A DNA stretch of 64,000 bases, taken from the NCBI RefSeq assembly GCF_026341275.1, contig NZ_JAIFZO010000002.1, positions 8,338,118 to 8,402,117 on the forward strand. Direction: 5' to 3'. Position numbers and translations under genes: made by a program. The notes beneath the pieces were generated by a model. The model saw nothing but the letters and a program-made list of their open reading frames with translations, ran no database searches and was not told the DNA's origin. Positions 8,018 to 15,344 of the stretch are shown here, in pieces; positions within the stretch are counted from its first letter, which is position 1; every line of letters starts with the position of its first letter. This DNA is from Streptomyces ortus (GTDB lineage Bacteria > Actinomycetota > Actinomycetes > Streptomycetales > Streptomycetaceae).

Positions 8018-9004
8018 TCACTGCAGCATTGGGCCGATCGGGTCGGCCGGCGCGCCGCGGCGCGGGGTGGAGGGCCCCGCCGGTCCGTACCCGAGACGGA
8101 TCAGCATCTGGGCGTGGCCGAGCGGGCCTTCGTCCGGCAGCAGGCCCTCGCGGAGGTCCGGCCACTCCAGCGCCTGGTGCAGGAGGGAGGCCCGGACGCC
8201 GTGCGTCGTCGCTACCAACAGGACGCGCTCCAGCGCCTGTCCGGCCCGCAACCAGTCGCTCCGGCGGTCATGTGCCGTGGACAGTACGGCGATCACCGGA
8301 TGCCTCTCGAAGGACCGGGCGGGCAGCACGTCCGGGTGCCGGTGGGCAACGAAGTCGCGCATGGGGATCCGTTCACGGAAGTCCTGAGGTCCCAGCACCC
8401 GGGGCGGCATGCCCAGAGAACCCTCGTCGGGTTCGTGCACCCATCGACGGCTTTCCATGGCCCGTTCGGGATCGTTGGCGTTGCGGTGTTCCGCCTGCTT
8501 GGTGAGGTGCAGCAGCCGGCCGGTCCCGTCGGGCGCGGGGACGGTCAGGGCAGCGCCCTCGGCGTGGGCCGCTTCGCCGAGTTCGGCCAGCACCCGGGTC
8601 GGCAGGGGGCGTTCGGAGAAGGGGAACCGGCTGCTGTGCCGGCGCCACAGTGCCTCGTACAGGCGCGGCACCGACGGGTTGGAGCGGGCGTTACCGCCGA
8701 GTCGTACGGTGGCGAGCAGGCCCGGTTCGGCGGGCTGCGGCAGCAGCCGTGTCACCGGCTCCCAGCCGAAGCGTGCCACCGCCACCCGCAGGTTCAGCAG
8801 TGCGCATCCCGCGGAGATGTGCAGGGCACGTCCGACGGGGTCGATGTGGCGCAGGCCCCGTTCCGCCACCGCCCGCAGCCCTACCGTCACCGGGTCGGGG
8901 TCGAGCCAGAAGCGCCACGGCTGGGTGTTGTGGATCGAGGGCGCGGCCACCGCCGCTGAGACCAGCGTCTCCAGGGTCGGTGCGTCCAGGGTCGCGGAAG
9001 ACAT
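8018..9004 (-). CDS. Acg-type nitroreductase family protein
   Basis: About 328 residues, roughly 1.5 times a normal nitroreductase, as in the Acg group of mycobacterial dormancy proteins. The FMN site motif SIHNTQPWRFWL is near residue 19, with a second half-domain rather than a dimer partner (HRHPDVLPARSFERHPVIAVL). Acg proteins bind FMN but often lack reductase activity and may sequester flavin under hypoxia or nitric oxide. GGAGG precedes the ATG. The neighbouring universal stress protein remnant supports a place in a stress/dormancy island. Confidence 0.8.
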   Translation of the reverse strand: MSSATLDAPTLETLVSAAVAAPSIHNTQPWRFWLDPDPVTVGLRAVAERGLRHIDPVGRALHISAGCALLNLRVAVARFGWEPVTRLLPQPAEPGLLATVRLGGNARSNPSVPRLYEALWRRHSSRFPFSERPLPTRVLAELGEAAHAEGAALTVPAPDGTGRLLHLTKQAEHRNANDPERAMESRRWVHEPDEGSLGMPPRVLGPQDFRERIPMRDFVAHRHPDVLPARSFERHPVIAVLSTAHDRRSDWLRAGQALERVLLVATTHGVRASLLHQALEWPDLREGLLPDEGPLGHAQMLIRLGYGPAGPSTPRRGAPADPIGPMLQ

Positions 9005-9090
9005 GCGATCCTCCTTCCCGCCTCGCGGCGACCGGTCGTCCGGGCATCGGGTCACTGGCTCAGCGTCGCGCGGCAGGGGGTGGAGAAGGA

Positions 9091-9106
9091 GGGGCCGGAC
9101 GGCCCC
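9091..9106. promoter_or_regulatory. GGGGCC/GGCCCC palindrome upstream of the nitroreductase gene
   Basis: GGGGCCGGACGGCCCC is a perfect inverted repeat 87 bases before the nitroreductase start. It is similar in shape to boxes bound by DevR/OsdR-type dormancy regulators (GGGnCC-n-GGnCCC). In GC-rich DNA such repeats also arise by chance. Confidence 0.35.
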
Positions 9107-9193
9107 TGGGGCGGGTCCAGGCGGACCTGCGGCAGCGCCCGGTGCCGGGCCACGAGGGCCTGCCGTACCGTCCGATGCGGCTGCCCGTCGTGG

Positions 9194-9847
9194 TCAGTCG
9201 TGCGGAACCACGGCCACCGGCGCGTGCGCGTGGTGCAGTACCGCATGCGTGACAGGACCGATGCGCGGATCCGTCGGCGAGTGGCGGGGACCGTGGCCCA
9301 GGACGACAAGCTGTGCGTCCCGGGACGCGTCCACGAGGTGCGCGCCCGCCGCGCCGGGCAGGGCCTGCGGGCGCACGTCCACCGCGGGGAACTTCTCCCG
9401 CCACGGCATGAGACCGCTGCAGCCGCTCCTGTTGCGCGATGGCCGCTGCGGCGGTCACACCGCGACCTGCGGCCGCTCCGCGCAACCGGTACGCGGGAAG
9501 GCTCCAGCCGTGTATGACGCGCAGGGCGGCGGCACGCAGCGTGGCCGCTTCGATGGCGTACCCGATCACGGCGTCGGCCGGAACGCGCAGGTCCAGGCCG
9601 AGGACGATGTCCCCTACCGGCGGCCCGGAGTTCGCGGGCGTGCAGCCGTCCCCGGTCGTTGTCCCGCCGTCCTGTACCAGTACGACCGGCCGCTCGGCGT
9701 GGGCCAGCACTCCGAAGGCCACGGATCCGAAGAGGAACCCGGCGAGTGCCCCCGGCGCGCGGTACCCGAGGACCACCCACGCCTCGGCGACATCGGAACG
9801 ACGGCGTAACGTATTGCGCCGCCAGCGCCAGAACCTGGCCTACGCAT
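9194..9847 (-). pseudogene. universal stress protein remnant, truncated and frameshifted
   Basis: An AGGAGG ribosome site and ATG remain at 9847, but the frame that follows is broken and the first domain has mostly gone. From about 9830, RSDVAEAWVVLGYRAPG and LAGFLFGSVAFGVLAHA give the end of Usp domain 1. GDIVLGLDLRVPADAVIGYA then starts domain 2. Near 9410 the frame shifts, and PWREKFPAVDVRPQ to HHAHAPVAVVPHD completes domain 2 up to the stop at 9194. A full two-domain Usp (~290 residues) has therefore lost about 100 residues and its frame. Confidence 0.7.
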
Positions 9848-10035
9848 CGCGCACCTCCTGTCCGGTCGGACACAGTGACCGTGCCACGCGGGGAAGGGAC
9901 GCGGTGTGGGCCGGTCGGGGCCGCACTTGACAGGGCGTCCGGCCCTGACCGGCCGCGCCGAGGGACCGATGGGCCCTGGTACCGCACCAGGGCCGCGCGG
10001 CTCCCGCGAGCCAGGATCGCAGCTCGTGACCGTAA

Positions 10036-10086
10036 ATACCCCAGGGGGTATGTGTGCTACCTTCGCAGATATACCCCCTGGGGTAA
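10036..10086. promoter_or_regulatory. two tandem CsoR/CstR-type operators
   Basis: ATACCCCAGGGGGTAT (10036-10051) and ATACCCCCTGGGGTAA (10071-10086) lie 35 bases centre to centre, just before the tauE unit. Two phased sites suggest binding of two repressor tetramers. They match the other sites of the sulfur regulon. Confidence 0.75.
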
Positions 10087-10109
10087 GTCTCATGTGAAAG
10101 GAGTACGGC

Positions 10110-10223
10110 GTGTTCTTCGTCGATGCGAACGCGGTGTCGGGGCTCGGCAACCGGAGCCATGTCGGCGGCGGCGAGGGGACGGCGGTTGCGGTCGACCCGC
10201 CACGCGACCGCACGGTCACGTGA
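10110..10223 (+). pseudogene. N-terminal remnant of an MBL-fold sulfur hydrolase, coupled to tauE
   Basis: A 37-residue frame starts at GTG with AAAGGAG well placed ahead. Its sequence FFVDANAVSGLGNRSHV and VAVDPPRD matches the first ~35 residues of actinobacterial MBL-fold persulfide dioxygenase/rhodanese-like proteins, before the metal ligands. It ends at TGA 10221-10223, overlapping the GTG start of the exporter as GTGA. The rest of that hydrolase is missing, probably by deletion. What remains may act as a translated leader that couples ribosomes to tauE. Confidence 0.55.
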
Positions 10224-10966
10224 GCGCGGTCGTACTCGCCCTGGCCGCCGGAGCGGTCATCGGGCTGGCGCTCGGCGCGCTCGGCGGCGGCGGCAGCGTC
10301 CTGGCCGTGCCCGCACTGATCTACCTGCTCGGCTTCAGTCCGGTCGGTGCGACGACCGCGAGCCTGGTCATCGTCACGCTCACCTCGGTCACCGCGCTGG
10401 TCGCGCATGCTCGTGACGGCAACGTGCGGTGGCGTACGGGGCTGCTGTTCGCGGCGGCCGGGATCGGTCCGGCGATGCTGGGCGGCGCACTCGCCGGCCG
10501 CACTCCGCAGGCCGTGCTGACGGCGCTGTTCGGTGTGGTCGCGGGAGCAGCCGCCCTGCGCATGCTGCGGTCGAGGCCCATCGCGGAGGTTGCCGTGACG
10601 GTCCGGCCGGGGCGGGCGGCGGCGGCCGGTGCCGGCCTCGGCGCGGTCACCGGGGTGCTCGGCGTCGGAGGCGGCTTCCTTGCTGTACCGGCCCTGGTGG
10701 GTGTGCTGGGCATGCGGATGCGCAACGCGGTGGGTACCAGCCTGCTGGTCATCACCGTCAACTCGCTGGCCGCGCTGTCGATGCGGGGCCGTGCGGTCGA
10801 GGGGCTGGACTGGGCGGTGGTCGGTCCGTTCGTCGGGGCCGCTGTCCTCGGTGCCTGGGACGGCAAGCGGCTGGCCGCGAGGGTCTCCGCCCCCACGCTT
10901 CAGCGGATCTTCGCCCTGGTACTGCTGGCCGTCGCGGCCTTCATGCTGGTCTCCGCGCCGCTGTGA
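10220..10966 (+). CDS. sulfite exporter TauE/SafE family protein
   Basis: About 248 residues with seven to eight membrane segments and the duplicated TauE/SafE layout: ALGGGGSVLAVPALIYLLGF in the first half and VLGVGGGFLAVPALVG in the second. Members move sulfite, sulfonates or other sulfur anions across the membrane. The GTG at 10220 overlaps the stop of the small upstream frame. The longer upstream frame is spurious. Two CsoR/CstR-type operators precede the unit, and the repressor gene is convergent just downstream. In Staphylococcus the cst operon also pairs a TauE exporter with rhodanese, persulfide dioxygenase and SQR. Confidence 0.85.
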   Translation: MSAVVLALAAGAVIGLALGALGGGGSVLAVPALIYLLGFSPVGATTASLVIVTLTSVTALVAHARDGNVRWRTGLLFAAAGIGPAMLGGALAGRTPQAVLTALFGVVAGAAALRMLRSRPIAEVAVTVRPGRAAAAGAGLGAVTGVLGVGGGFLAVPALVGVLGMRMRNAVGTSLLVITVNSLAALSMRGRAVEGLDWAVVGPFVGAAVLGAWDGKRLAARVSAPTLQRIFALVLLAVAAFMLVSAPL

Positions 10967-10987
10967 CGGCCGCCGCGGCGCACGCCC

Positions 10988-11275
10988 TCAGGCCAGGGAC
11001 AGGAACAGCTTCTCCAGCCGCGCGCGCATCGCCGCCGGGTCCTCGCCGTTCTTGCGCCCGGACTCCAGGTCGGTGACGCACTGCTGCAGACCCGTCGCGA
11101 TGATGGCGAAACCGGCCCGGTCCAGCGCGCGGGAGGCGGCGGCGAGCTGCGTGACGACGTCCTCGCAGTCACGCCCCTCCTCGATCATGCGGATCACGCC
11201 GGCGATCTGACCCTGCGCCCGGCGCAGCCGGTTCAGCACGGCCTTCAGGTCCGCACCTTCAAGTTCCAGTTCCAC
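10988..11275 (-). CDS. CsoR-family repressor, CstR-like persulfide sensor
   Basis: About 95 residues, all helical, with LKAVLNRLRRAQGQIAGVIRMI typical of the DUF156/CsoR family. Two cysteines 29 residues apart (EGRDCEDV and LQQCVTD) correspond to Cys36 and Cys65 of copper CsoR. The position four residues before the second Cys, His in copper sensors, is Gly here. Loss of that ligand is the mark of CstR, which senses persulfides by disulfide or polysulfide bridging. The start is uncertain: GTG 11275 has GGGAG well spaced; GTG 11281 and TTG 11287 are in frame. An operator (11292-11307) lies directly ahead, giving autoregulation. Confidence 0.8.
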   Translation of the reverse strand: MELELEGADLKAVLNRLRRAQGQIAGVIRMIEEGRDCEDVVTQLAAASRALDRAGFAIIATGLQQCVTDLESGRKNGEDPAAMRARLEKLFLSLA

Positions 11276-11291
11276 GATCACTCCCAAGAAA

Positions 11292-11307
11292 ATACCCCTA
11301 GGGGTAC
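11292..11307. promoter_or_regulatory. CsoR/CstR-type operator in the divergent repressor/rhodanese promoter
   Basis: ATACCCCTAGGGGTAC stands between the repressor gene and the divergent rhodanese gene. It lies so near the repressor start that binding should block its transcription directly. Confidence 0.75.
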
Positions 11308-11356
11308 TCTACGTCCCGGTACGGGGCTGCGTCGACCACTAAGGATCACACCTGCC

Positions 11357-11944
11357 ATGACCAACCACCCGACCCCTGTGACGCTCGGCGCGGCCCAGGC
11401 CCGCACCCGGCTGCACGAGCTGACCGTCATCGACGTGCGCACGCCCGCCGAGTACGCCTCGGGCCACCTGCCCGGTGCTCTCAACATCCCCCTGGATCAC
11501 ATCCGGCGGGCGCTGCCGGAGATACGGCACGCCGCCGCACACGGCGACGTCCTCGTCGTGTGCGCCTCGGGCACCCGCTCGGAGAACGCCTGCAAGCTCT
11601 TGGCCGCGCAAGGCGTCACGACGGCGACCCTGGCCGGCGGTACCGGTGCCTGGGCCGCCGAGGGACACGACCTGCACACCCCGGCGGCCTGCGACACGCG
11701 GTCCGGCTGGAGCATGGAACGCCAGGTGCGCTTCACCGCCGGCAGCCTGGTGCTGCTCGGCCTCGCCCTTGGACTGCTCGCGCATCCGGCCTTCCTGTTG
11801 GTCTCGGCCGGCGTCGCGGGCGGCCTGGTCTTCTCCGCCCTCACCGACACCTGCGGCATGGCCGTCGTGCTCGGCAGGCTGCCGCACAACCGCCCGCGCG
11901 CGGCCGACCTGGACGCCACCCTGGCGGCTCTTCGCAGTCGCTGA
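11357..11944 (+). CDS. rhodanese domain protein with DUF2892 membrane tail
   Basis: About 195 residues. The rhodanese domain (residues ~8-108) has ASGHLPGALNIP and the active-site loop CASGTRS with catalytic Cys69. The tail (from ~115) has two hydrophobic segments with the DUF2892 pattern, including LVLLGLALGLLAHP and DTCGMA. It should carry persulfide sulfur at the inner face of the membrane, possibly taking it from the sulfide:quinone reductases or passing it to the thiosulfate/sulfite enzymes. It is divergent from the CstR-like repressor and shares its operator. Confidence 0.85.
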   Translation: MTNHPTPVTLGAAQARTRLHELTVIDVRTPAEYASGHLPGALNIPLDHIRRALPEIRHAAAHGDVLVVCASGTRSENACKLLAAQGVTTATLAGGTGAWAAEGHDLHTPAACDTRSGWSMERQVRFTAGSLVLLGLALGLLAHPAFLLVSAGVAGGLVFSALTDTCGMAVVLGRLPHNRPRAADLDATLAALRSR

Positions 11945-11978
11945 CCGGGACGTTCTGGGACGGGGACCTTCCGGGACG

Positions 11979-11996
11979 CCCTGACGGCTGTCAGGG
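11979..11996. terminator. hairpin between convergent rhodanese and OsmC genes
   Basis: CCCTGAC and GTCAGGG form a 7-bp perfect stem with a 4-base loop. It spans the stop codon of the convergent OsmC gene and follows the rhodanese stop by 35 bases. No T-tract is present. Confidence 0.5.
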
Positions 11997-12458
11997 GAGG
12001 GATGGGGGCGGTGCCAGCTCGATGTCGATCTCGGGCGGCTCGTGCAGGGTGTTGTGGACCGTGCAGCGCGAGACCACCGCCAGCAGGGCCGCACGCCGCC
12101 GCTCGGGCAGTTCCGGCGGCGGCACGATCACCAGCAGCATGGAGGCCACGCGCGGCGGTCGGTCGGTGGCCATGGTGAACTCCGTGCGGACGCGCAGCCC
12201 GGCCTGGGACAGGCCGTGCCGGTGGAGGTAGCGGCCCGCGTAGAAGGCGACGCAGGTCGCCAGGGAGGCCGCGAAGAGCTCGGTGGGGGTGGGCGCGGTG
12301 TCGGACCCGCCCGCCTCCAGGGGCTGGTCGACCTGGAGGCGGTGTCCCCGCACCTCCGTGCTGTACGCGTCGCCGTCGACGTGGGCGACCTCCAGACGGT
12401 GCACGTCCCCGGACCGGGCGCGGTTCGTGTGGAGGGTCTGCGGTGTGCTGCCGGTCAT
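11991..12458 (-). CDS. OsmC-family peroxide/thiol stress protein
   Basis: About 155 residues with the OsmC/Ohr fold. The two redox cysteines are in SLATCVAFYAG (~Cys69) and VVSRCTVHNTL (~Cys132), and PTELFAASLATC is the usual helix. OsmC proteins reduce organic hydroperoxides with a Cys pair; some members act on persulfides. It is divergent from the first SQR gene, with two CsoR/CstR-type palindromes in between, which ties it to the sulfur regulon. Confidence 0.8.
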   Translation of the reverse strand: MTGSTPQTLHTNRARSGDVHRLEVAHVDGDAYSTEVRGHRLQVDQPLEAGGSDTAPTPTELFAASLATCVAFYAGRYLHRHGLSQAGLRVRTEFTMATDRPPRVASMLLVIVPPPELPERRRAALLAVVSRCTVHNTLHEPPEIDIELAPPPSLP

Positions 12459-12584
12459 GGCCGAGCCCTTCTCGCTGATGTCGACTGCTCCGAACCCCAG
12501 TCGACCGCGAGCGCGGGGGAGGGGCGAGGGTCCGACGGGGTGCGCCGGGGGCCGTTCGGCCCTCGTGCCCGGTTACGCCGGGGC

Positions 12585-12677
12585 ATACCCTGCCGGGTAT
12601 TTCACCCGGGGGTTCGTGTCGGACGCGGGGGGCGTGGGGGCCGGTGGGCCCGGCCGAAGTGATACCCGGGTGGGTAC
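12585..12677. promoter_or_regulatory. two CsoR/CstR-type operators in the osmC/SQR divergent promoter
   Basis: ATACCCTGCCGGGTAT (12585-12600) and ATACCCGGGTGGGTAC (12662-12677) lie in the 275-base gap between the OsmC start and the SQR start. Their centres are 77 bases apart. The G/C tracts are one base shorter than in the other copies, so they may be weaker sites. Confidence 0.65.
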
Positions 12678-12733
12678 TCGGCGGGGACCCGCGGCCCATG
12701 CCCTGCCGTCGTCTCGCGCACGACAGTGGGGGC

Positions 12734-13975
12734 ATGGGCAAACACATCGTGATTCTCGGCGGCGGAACCGCCGGCACCATGACGGCCAACCGCCTGTGCC
12801 GCACGTACGACCGAGACGAGTGCCTTGTCACGGTCGTCGACCAGGACGACGACCACCTCTACCAGCCCGGCCTGCTGTTCGTGCCCTTCGGGCTCGCTCG
12901 GCCCGACCACCTGGTCCGGTCCCGTCCCCGGCAACTGGACGAGGCCGTCGACTACAAGATGGCGCGGATCGACCGGGTCGACCTGGACGCTCGGACGGTG
13001 CGGCTGGCCGGGGGCATCCAGCTGTCGTACGACGTCCTCGTGGTCGCCACCGGGGCCCGGCTGCTGCCGGAGGAGACCGAGGGGCTGACCGGCCCCGGCT
13101 GGGGCGAGAAGGTCTTCACCTTCTACGACCTGCCCGGCGCCACCGGTCTGCACGACGCGCTGGAGCGCTTCGAGGGTGGCCGCGTGGTGGTCGACATCGC
13201 CGACCTGCCCCTCAAATGCCCGGTCGCGCCTCTGGAGTTCGCGTTCCTCGCCGACTGGTACTTCCGGTCCCGGGGCATCCGCGACCGGGTCGAGCTGACG
13301 TACGCCACCCCGCTCGACGGGGCGTTCACCAAGCCGGTCGCGGCCAAGGCGCTGGGCGGGTTGCTCAATGACAAGGGGATCGAGCTGGTCACCGAGTTCA
13401 CACTCGGAGAGGTCGACGGCGAACACGGACGGCTGATGTCCTACGACGAGCGCGAGGTGGCCTTCGACCTGGCCGTGGTCGTGCCGCTGCACGGCGGCGC
13501 CGAGTACGTGGGGCGCTCCGCAGGGCTGGGCGACGAACTCGGCTTCGTGCCCGTCGACCCGCACACCCTGCAACTTCCGGGTCGGCACGAGGTGTTCGCG
13601 GTCGGGGACGCGGCGGGTCTGCCGGCGTCCAAGGCGGGCTCGGTGGCGCACTTCGAGGGGGAGGTGCTGGTGCACAACATCGGCCAGTTCCTGGCCGGGC
13701 AGCCACTGGACGCCTCCTTCGACGGGCATGCCAACTGCTTCGTGGAGACCGGCTTCCACAAGGCCCTGCTGATCGACTTCAACTACGACACCGAACCGCT
13801 GCCGGGTCACTTCCCGGGCCCTGTCGGCCTGCCACTGCTGAAGGAGTCGCACGCCGCCCATCTCGGCAAGCTCGCCTTCGAGTGGCTGTACTGGCACAGC
13901 CTGCTGCCCGGCCGGGAGCTGCCGGGTATCGGCTCGGCGATGTCCGAGCACGGCAAGCATCACGTGCCGCACTGA
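12734..13975 (+). CDS. sulfide:quinone reductase-like flavoprotein
   Basis: About 413 residues of the FAD/NAD-linked reductase fold. The first dinucleotide site is VILGGGTAGT (residues 6-15); a second FAD contact is FAVGDAAGLP (~288-297). Two cysteines at the places used by sulfide:quinone reductases are present: Cys162 in LKCPVAP and Cys335 in HANCFVETG. This supports oxidation of sulfide to bound polysulfide with electrons passed to quinone at the membrane face. The C-terminus has Trp/Tyr-rich amphipathic helices suited to membrane contact. It heads a unit with the TusE-like and DsrE-like genes. Confidence 0.85.
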   Translation: MGKHIVILGGGTAGTMTANRLCRTYDRDECLVTVVDQDDDHLYQPGLLFVPFGLARPDHLVRSRPRQLDEAVDYKMARIDRVDLDARTVRLAGGIQLSYDVLVVATGARLLPEETEGLTGPGWGEKVFTFYDLPGATGLHDALERFEGGRVVVDIADLPLKCPVAPLEFAFLADWYFRSRGIRDRVELTYATPLDGAFTKPVAAKALGGLLNDKGIELVTEFTLGEVDGEHGRLMSYDEREVAFDLAVVVPLHGGAEYVGRSAGLGDELGFVPVDPHTLQLPGRHEVFAVGDAAGLPASKAGSVAHFEGEVLVHNIGQFLAGQPLDASFDGHANCFVETGFHKALLIDFNYDTEPLPGHFPGPVGLPLLKESHAAHLGKLAFEWLYWHSLLPGRELPGIGSAMSEHGKHHVPH

Positions 13976-14056
13976 GGAGTACGTGCCGCACTGAGGCCCA
14001 CGTGTCCGTCTGCGGCCACGCGCCCGTTCAGGTCGGCTCAAGGGAGAGGACCCGCC

Positions 14057-14374
14057 ATGCCCACCACCACCTACGACAACACCGGCGTCCCCATCGACGA
14101 CGAGGGGTTCTTCACCGACCCGGCCCGCTGGACCGAGCCGATGGCGGAGCAGATCGCCAAGGAGGCCGGTATCGACGCGCTGACCGACCGGCACTGGATC
14201 GTGATCCGCTTCATGCGCGACCAGTACGCGGCCAAGGGCACCGGTCCGACCGTGCGTGTTCTCGGCAAGGTCTCCGGCGTCAGCGTGAAGGAGCTCTACC
14301 AGCTCTTCCCCAAGGGTCCGGCGAAGACCGCCGCGAAGATCGCCGGTATCCCCAAGCCCCGCGGGTGCATCTGA
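14057..14374 (+). CDS. TusE/DsrC/DsvC-family sulfur carrier protein
   Basis: About 105 residues, small DsrC fold. WTEPMAEQIAKEAGI and HWIVIRFMRDQY match the family, and the chain ends PKPRGCI with the invariant penultimate Cys104. The second Cys about 11 residues upstream, present in DsrC of sulfate reducers, is absent, as in TusE. It probably carries a persulfide on Cys104 and exchanges it with the DsrE-like protein encoded next. No dissimilatory sulfite reductase is in the window. GGAGAGG-like ribosome site precedes the ATG. Confidence 0.8.
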   Translation: MPTTTYDNTGVPIDDEGFFTDPARWTEPMAEQIAKEAGIDALTDRHWIVIRFMRDQYAAKGTGPTVRVLGKVSGVSVKELYQLFPKGPAKTAAKIAGIPKPRGCI

Positions 14375-14392
14375 GAGGGAGTGCGGTCCGTC

Positions 14393-14866
14393 ATGGCCGA
14401 CACCGCCACGATCGAGAAGGTTTCCGTCATCGTCTCCAAGGGCTCCCTGGAAGGGATCTACCCCGCGCTGATCATGGCCAACGGCGCCCGCGCCGAGGGC
14501 ATCGAGGCCGAGTTGTTCTTCACCTTCTTCGGCCTGGACGCGATCACGAAGAAGCGCTGGGAACACATCAAGCTGGCCACCGTCGGCAACCCCGGACTGC
14601 ACCTGCCGACCCTGCTCGGCGGCGTGCCCGGCGTTCCGGGCCTGGTCACCCGCCAGATGGAGCACAAGATGGACAAGCTCGACATCCCTCCGATCCCCGA
14701 GTTCATCGAGATGATCGCCGACACCGGCGCCGGGATCTACGCCTGCAAGGCGTCCGTCGACCTCTTCGAACTCGCCAAGGAAGACCTCGTCGAACAGGTC
14801 CAGGGCATCATCACGGTCGGCGAGTTCTACCAGCACGCGGCCGGCGGCCAGATCATCTACACCTGA
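14393..14866 (+). CDS. DsrE/DsrF-like (DsrE2-type) sulfurtransferase
   Basis: About 157 residues. The N-terminal KVSVIVSKGSLEGIYPAL strand-loop and the Cys118 in GIYACKASVDLF match DsrE2/DrsE-like sulfur carriers, which hold a persulfide on that Cys. The central PTLLGGVPGVPG segment with hydrophobic character may contact the membrane. The ATG at 14393 was preferred over the GTG at 14381, which is too near its ribosome site. It follows the TusE-like gene by 18 bases and is the last gene of the SQR-TusE-DsrE unit. Confidence 0.8.
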   Translation: MADTATIEKVSVIVSKGSLEGIYPALIMANGARAEGIEAELFFTFFGLDAITKKRWEHIKLATVGNPGLHLPTLLGGVPGVPGLVTRQMEHKMDKLDIPPIPEFIEMIADTGAGIYACKASVDLFELAKEDLVEQVQGIITVGEFYQHAAGGQIIYT

Positions 14867-14892
14867 GATGCCCGACGCCGGGGTCGCGCGAG

Positions 14893-14921
14893 TGACAGGG
14901 CCGCGCCGGCGGCGCCTGTCA
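14893..14921. terminator. strong hairpin at the end of the SQR-tusE-dsrE unit
   Basis: TGACAGG and CCTGTCA form an outer 7-bp stem, with an inner GCCGC/GCGGC stem and one bulged base. It lies 27 bases after the DsrE stop and just before the stop of the convergent small gene. Confidence 0.6.
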
Positions 14922-14933
14922 TGCCGGCCCCGG

Positions 14934-15224
14934 TCAGGGTGAGGGCGAGCCCTCCGGTGTCGGACCGGCGGGCTCGGTGTCGTTCTCGGCCAGGTCGGCG
15001 TACCGGAGGAGCAGGTGGGCCACGTCGCGTGCCTCGTCGGCGGTGAGTGCCGCCCACACACCCGGCTCGTCGCCCTGGTCGCGGCCCACGTCCAGGGTGA
15101 CCCGGCTGATGGGTCGCTCCGCGGGCGCGAGCCGCAGGCACCGCACGGCGATCCTGCGCCCGCAGGCGGTCACGACGAAGTTGTCCCCGCTCGTCGGGGG
15201 CCGGTCACGACCTGCTGTTGCCAT
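14934..15224 (-). CDS. small protein of unknown function in the sulfur regulon
   Basis: About 96 residues, not recognised. It is soluble and predicted mixed alpha/beta, with VVTACGRRIAVRCLRLAP (two cysteines) near the N-terminus and a helix ALTADEARDVAHLLLRYADL in the middle. The tail is acidic and Pro-rich. The ATG at 15224 has GGAGGA 11 bases ahead. A CsoR/CstR-type operator (15308-15323) lies 84 bases upstream, so it should be induced with the sulfur genes. The Cys pair might be reactive; no function is claimed. Confidence 0.55.
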   Translation of the reverse strand: MATAGRDRPPTSGDNFVVTACGRRIAVRCLRLAPAERPISRVTLDVGRDQGDEPGVWAALTADEARDVAHLLLRYADLAENDTEPAGPTPEGSPSP

Positions 15225-15307
15225 CGTTTTCACGCTCCTCCGCCGGGTCGGACGGCAGTCCCCGGCGGATGCCGTCCGCGGCGGTGGTGCCGTCGCCTGT
15301 GGACCAC

Positions 15308-15323
15308 ATACCCGCCGGGGTAG
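15308..15323. promoter_or_regulatory. CsoR/CstR-type operator before the 96-residue protein gene
   Basis: ATACCCGCCGGGGTAG, one mismatch at the right end, lies between the stop of the persulfide dioxygenase gene and the start of the small gene at 15224. Confidence 0.6.
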
Positions 15324-15344
15324 TAGTGGCAGCTCTCGGTGGGG

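Noticed and set aside
12602..15061. Very long minus-strand open frame (819 codons) across the SQR, TusE and DsrE genes
   Set aside because: It is antisense to three well-supported genes and has no protein-like composition; GC-rich DNA gives such shadows.
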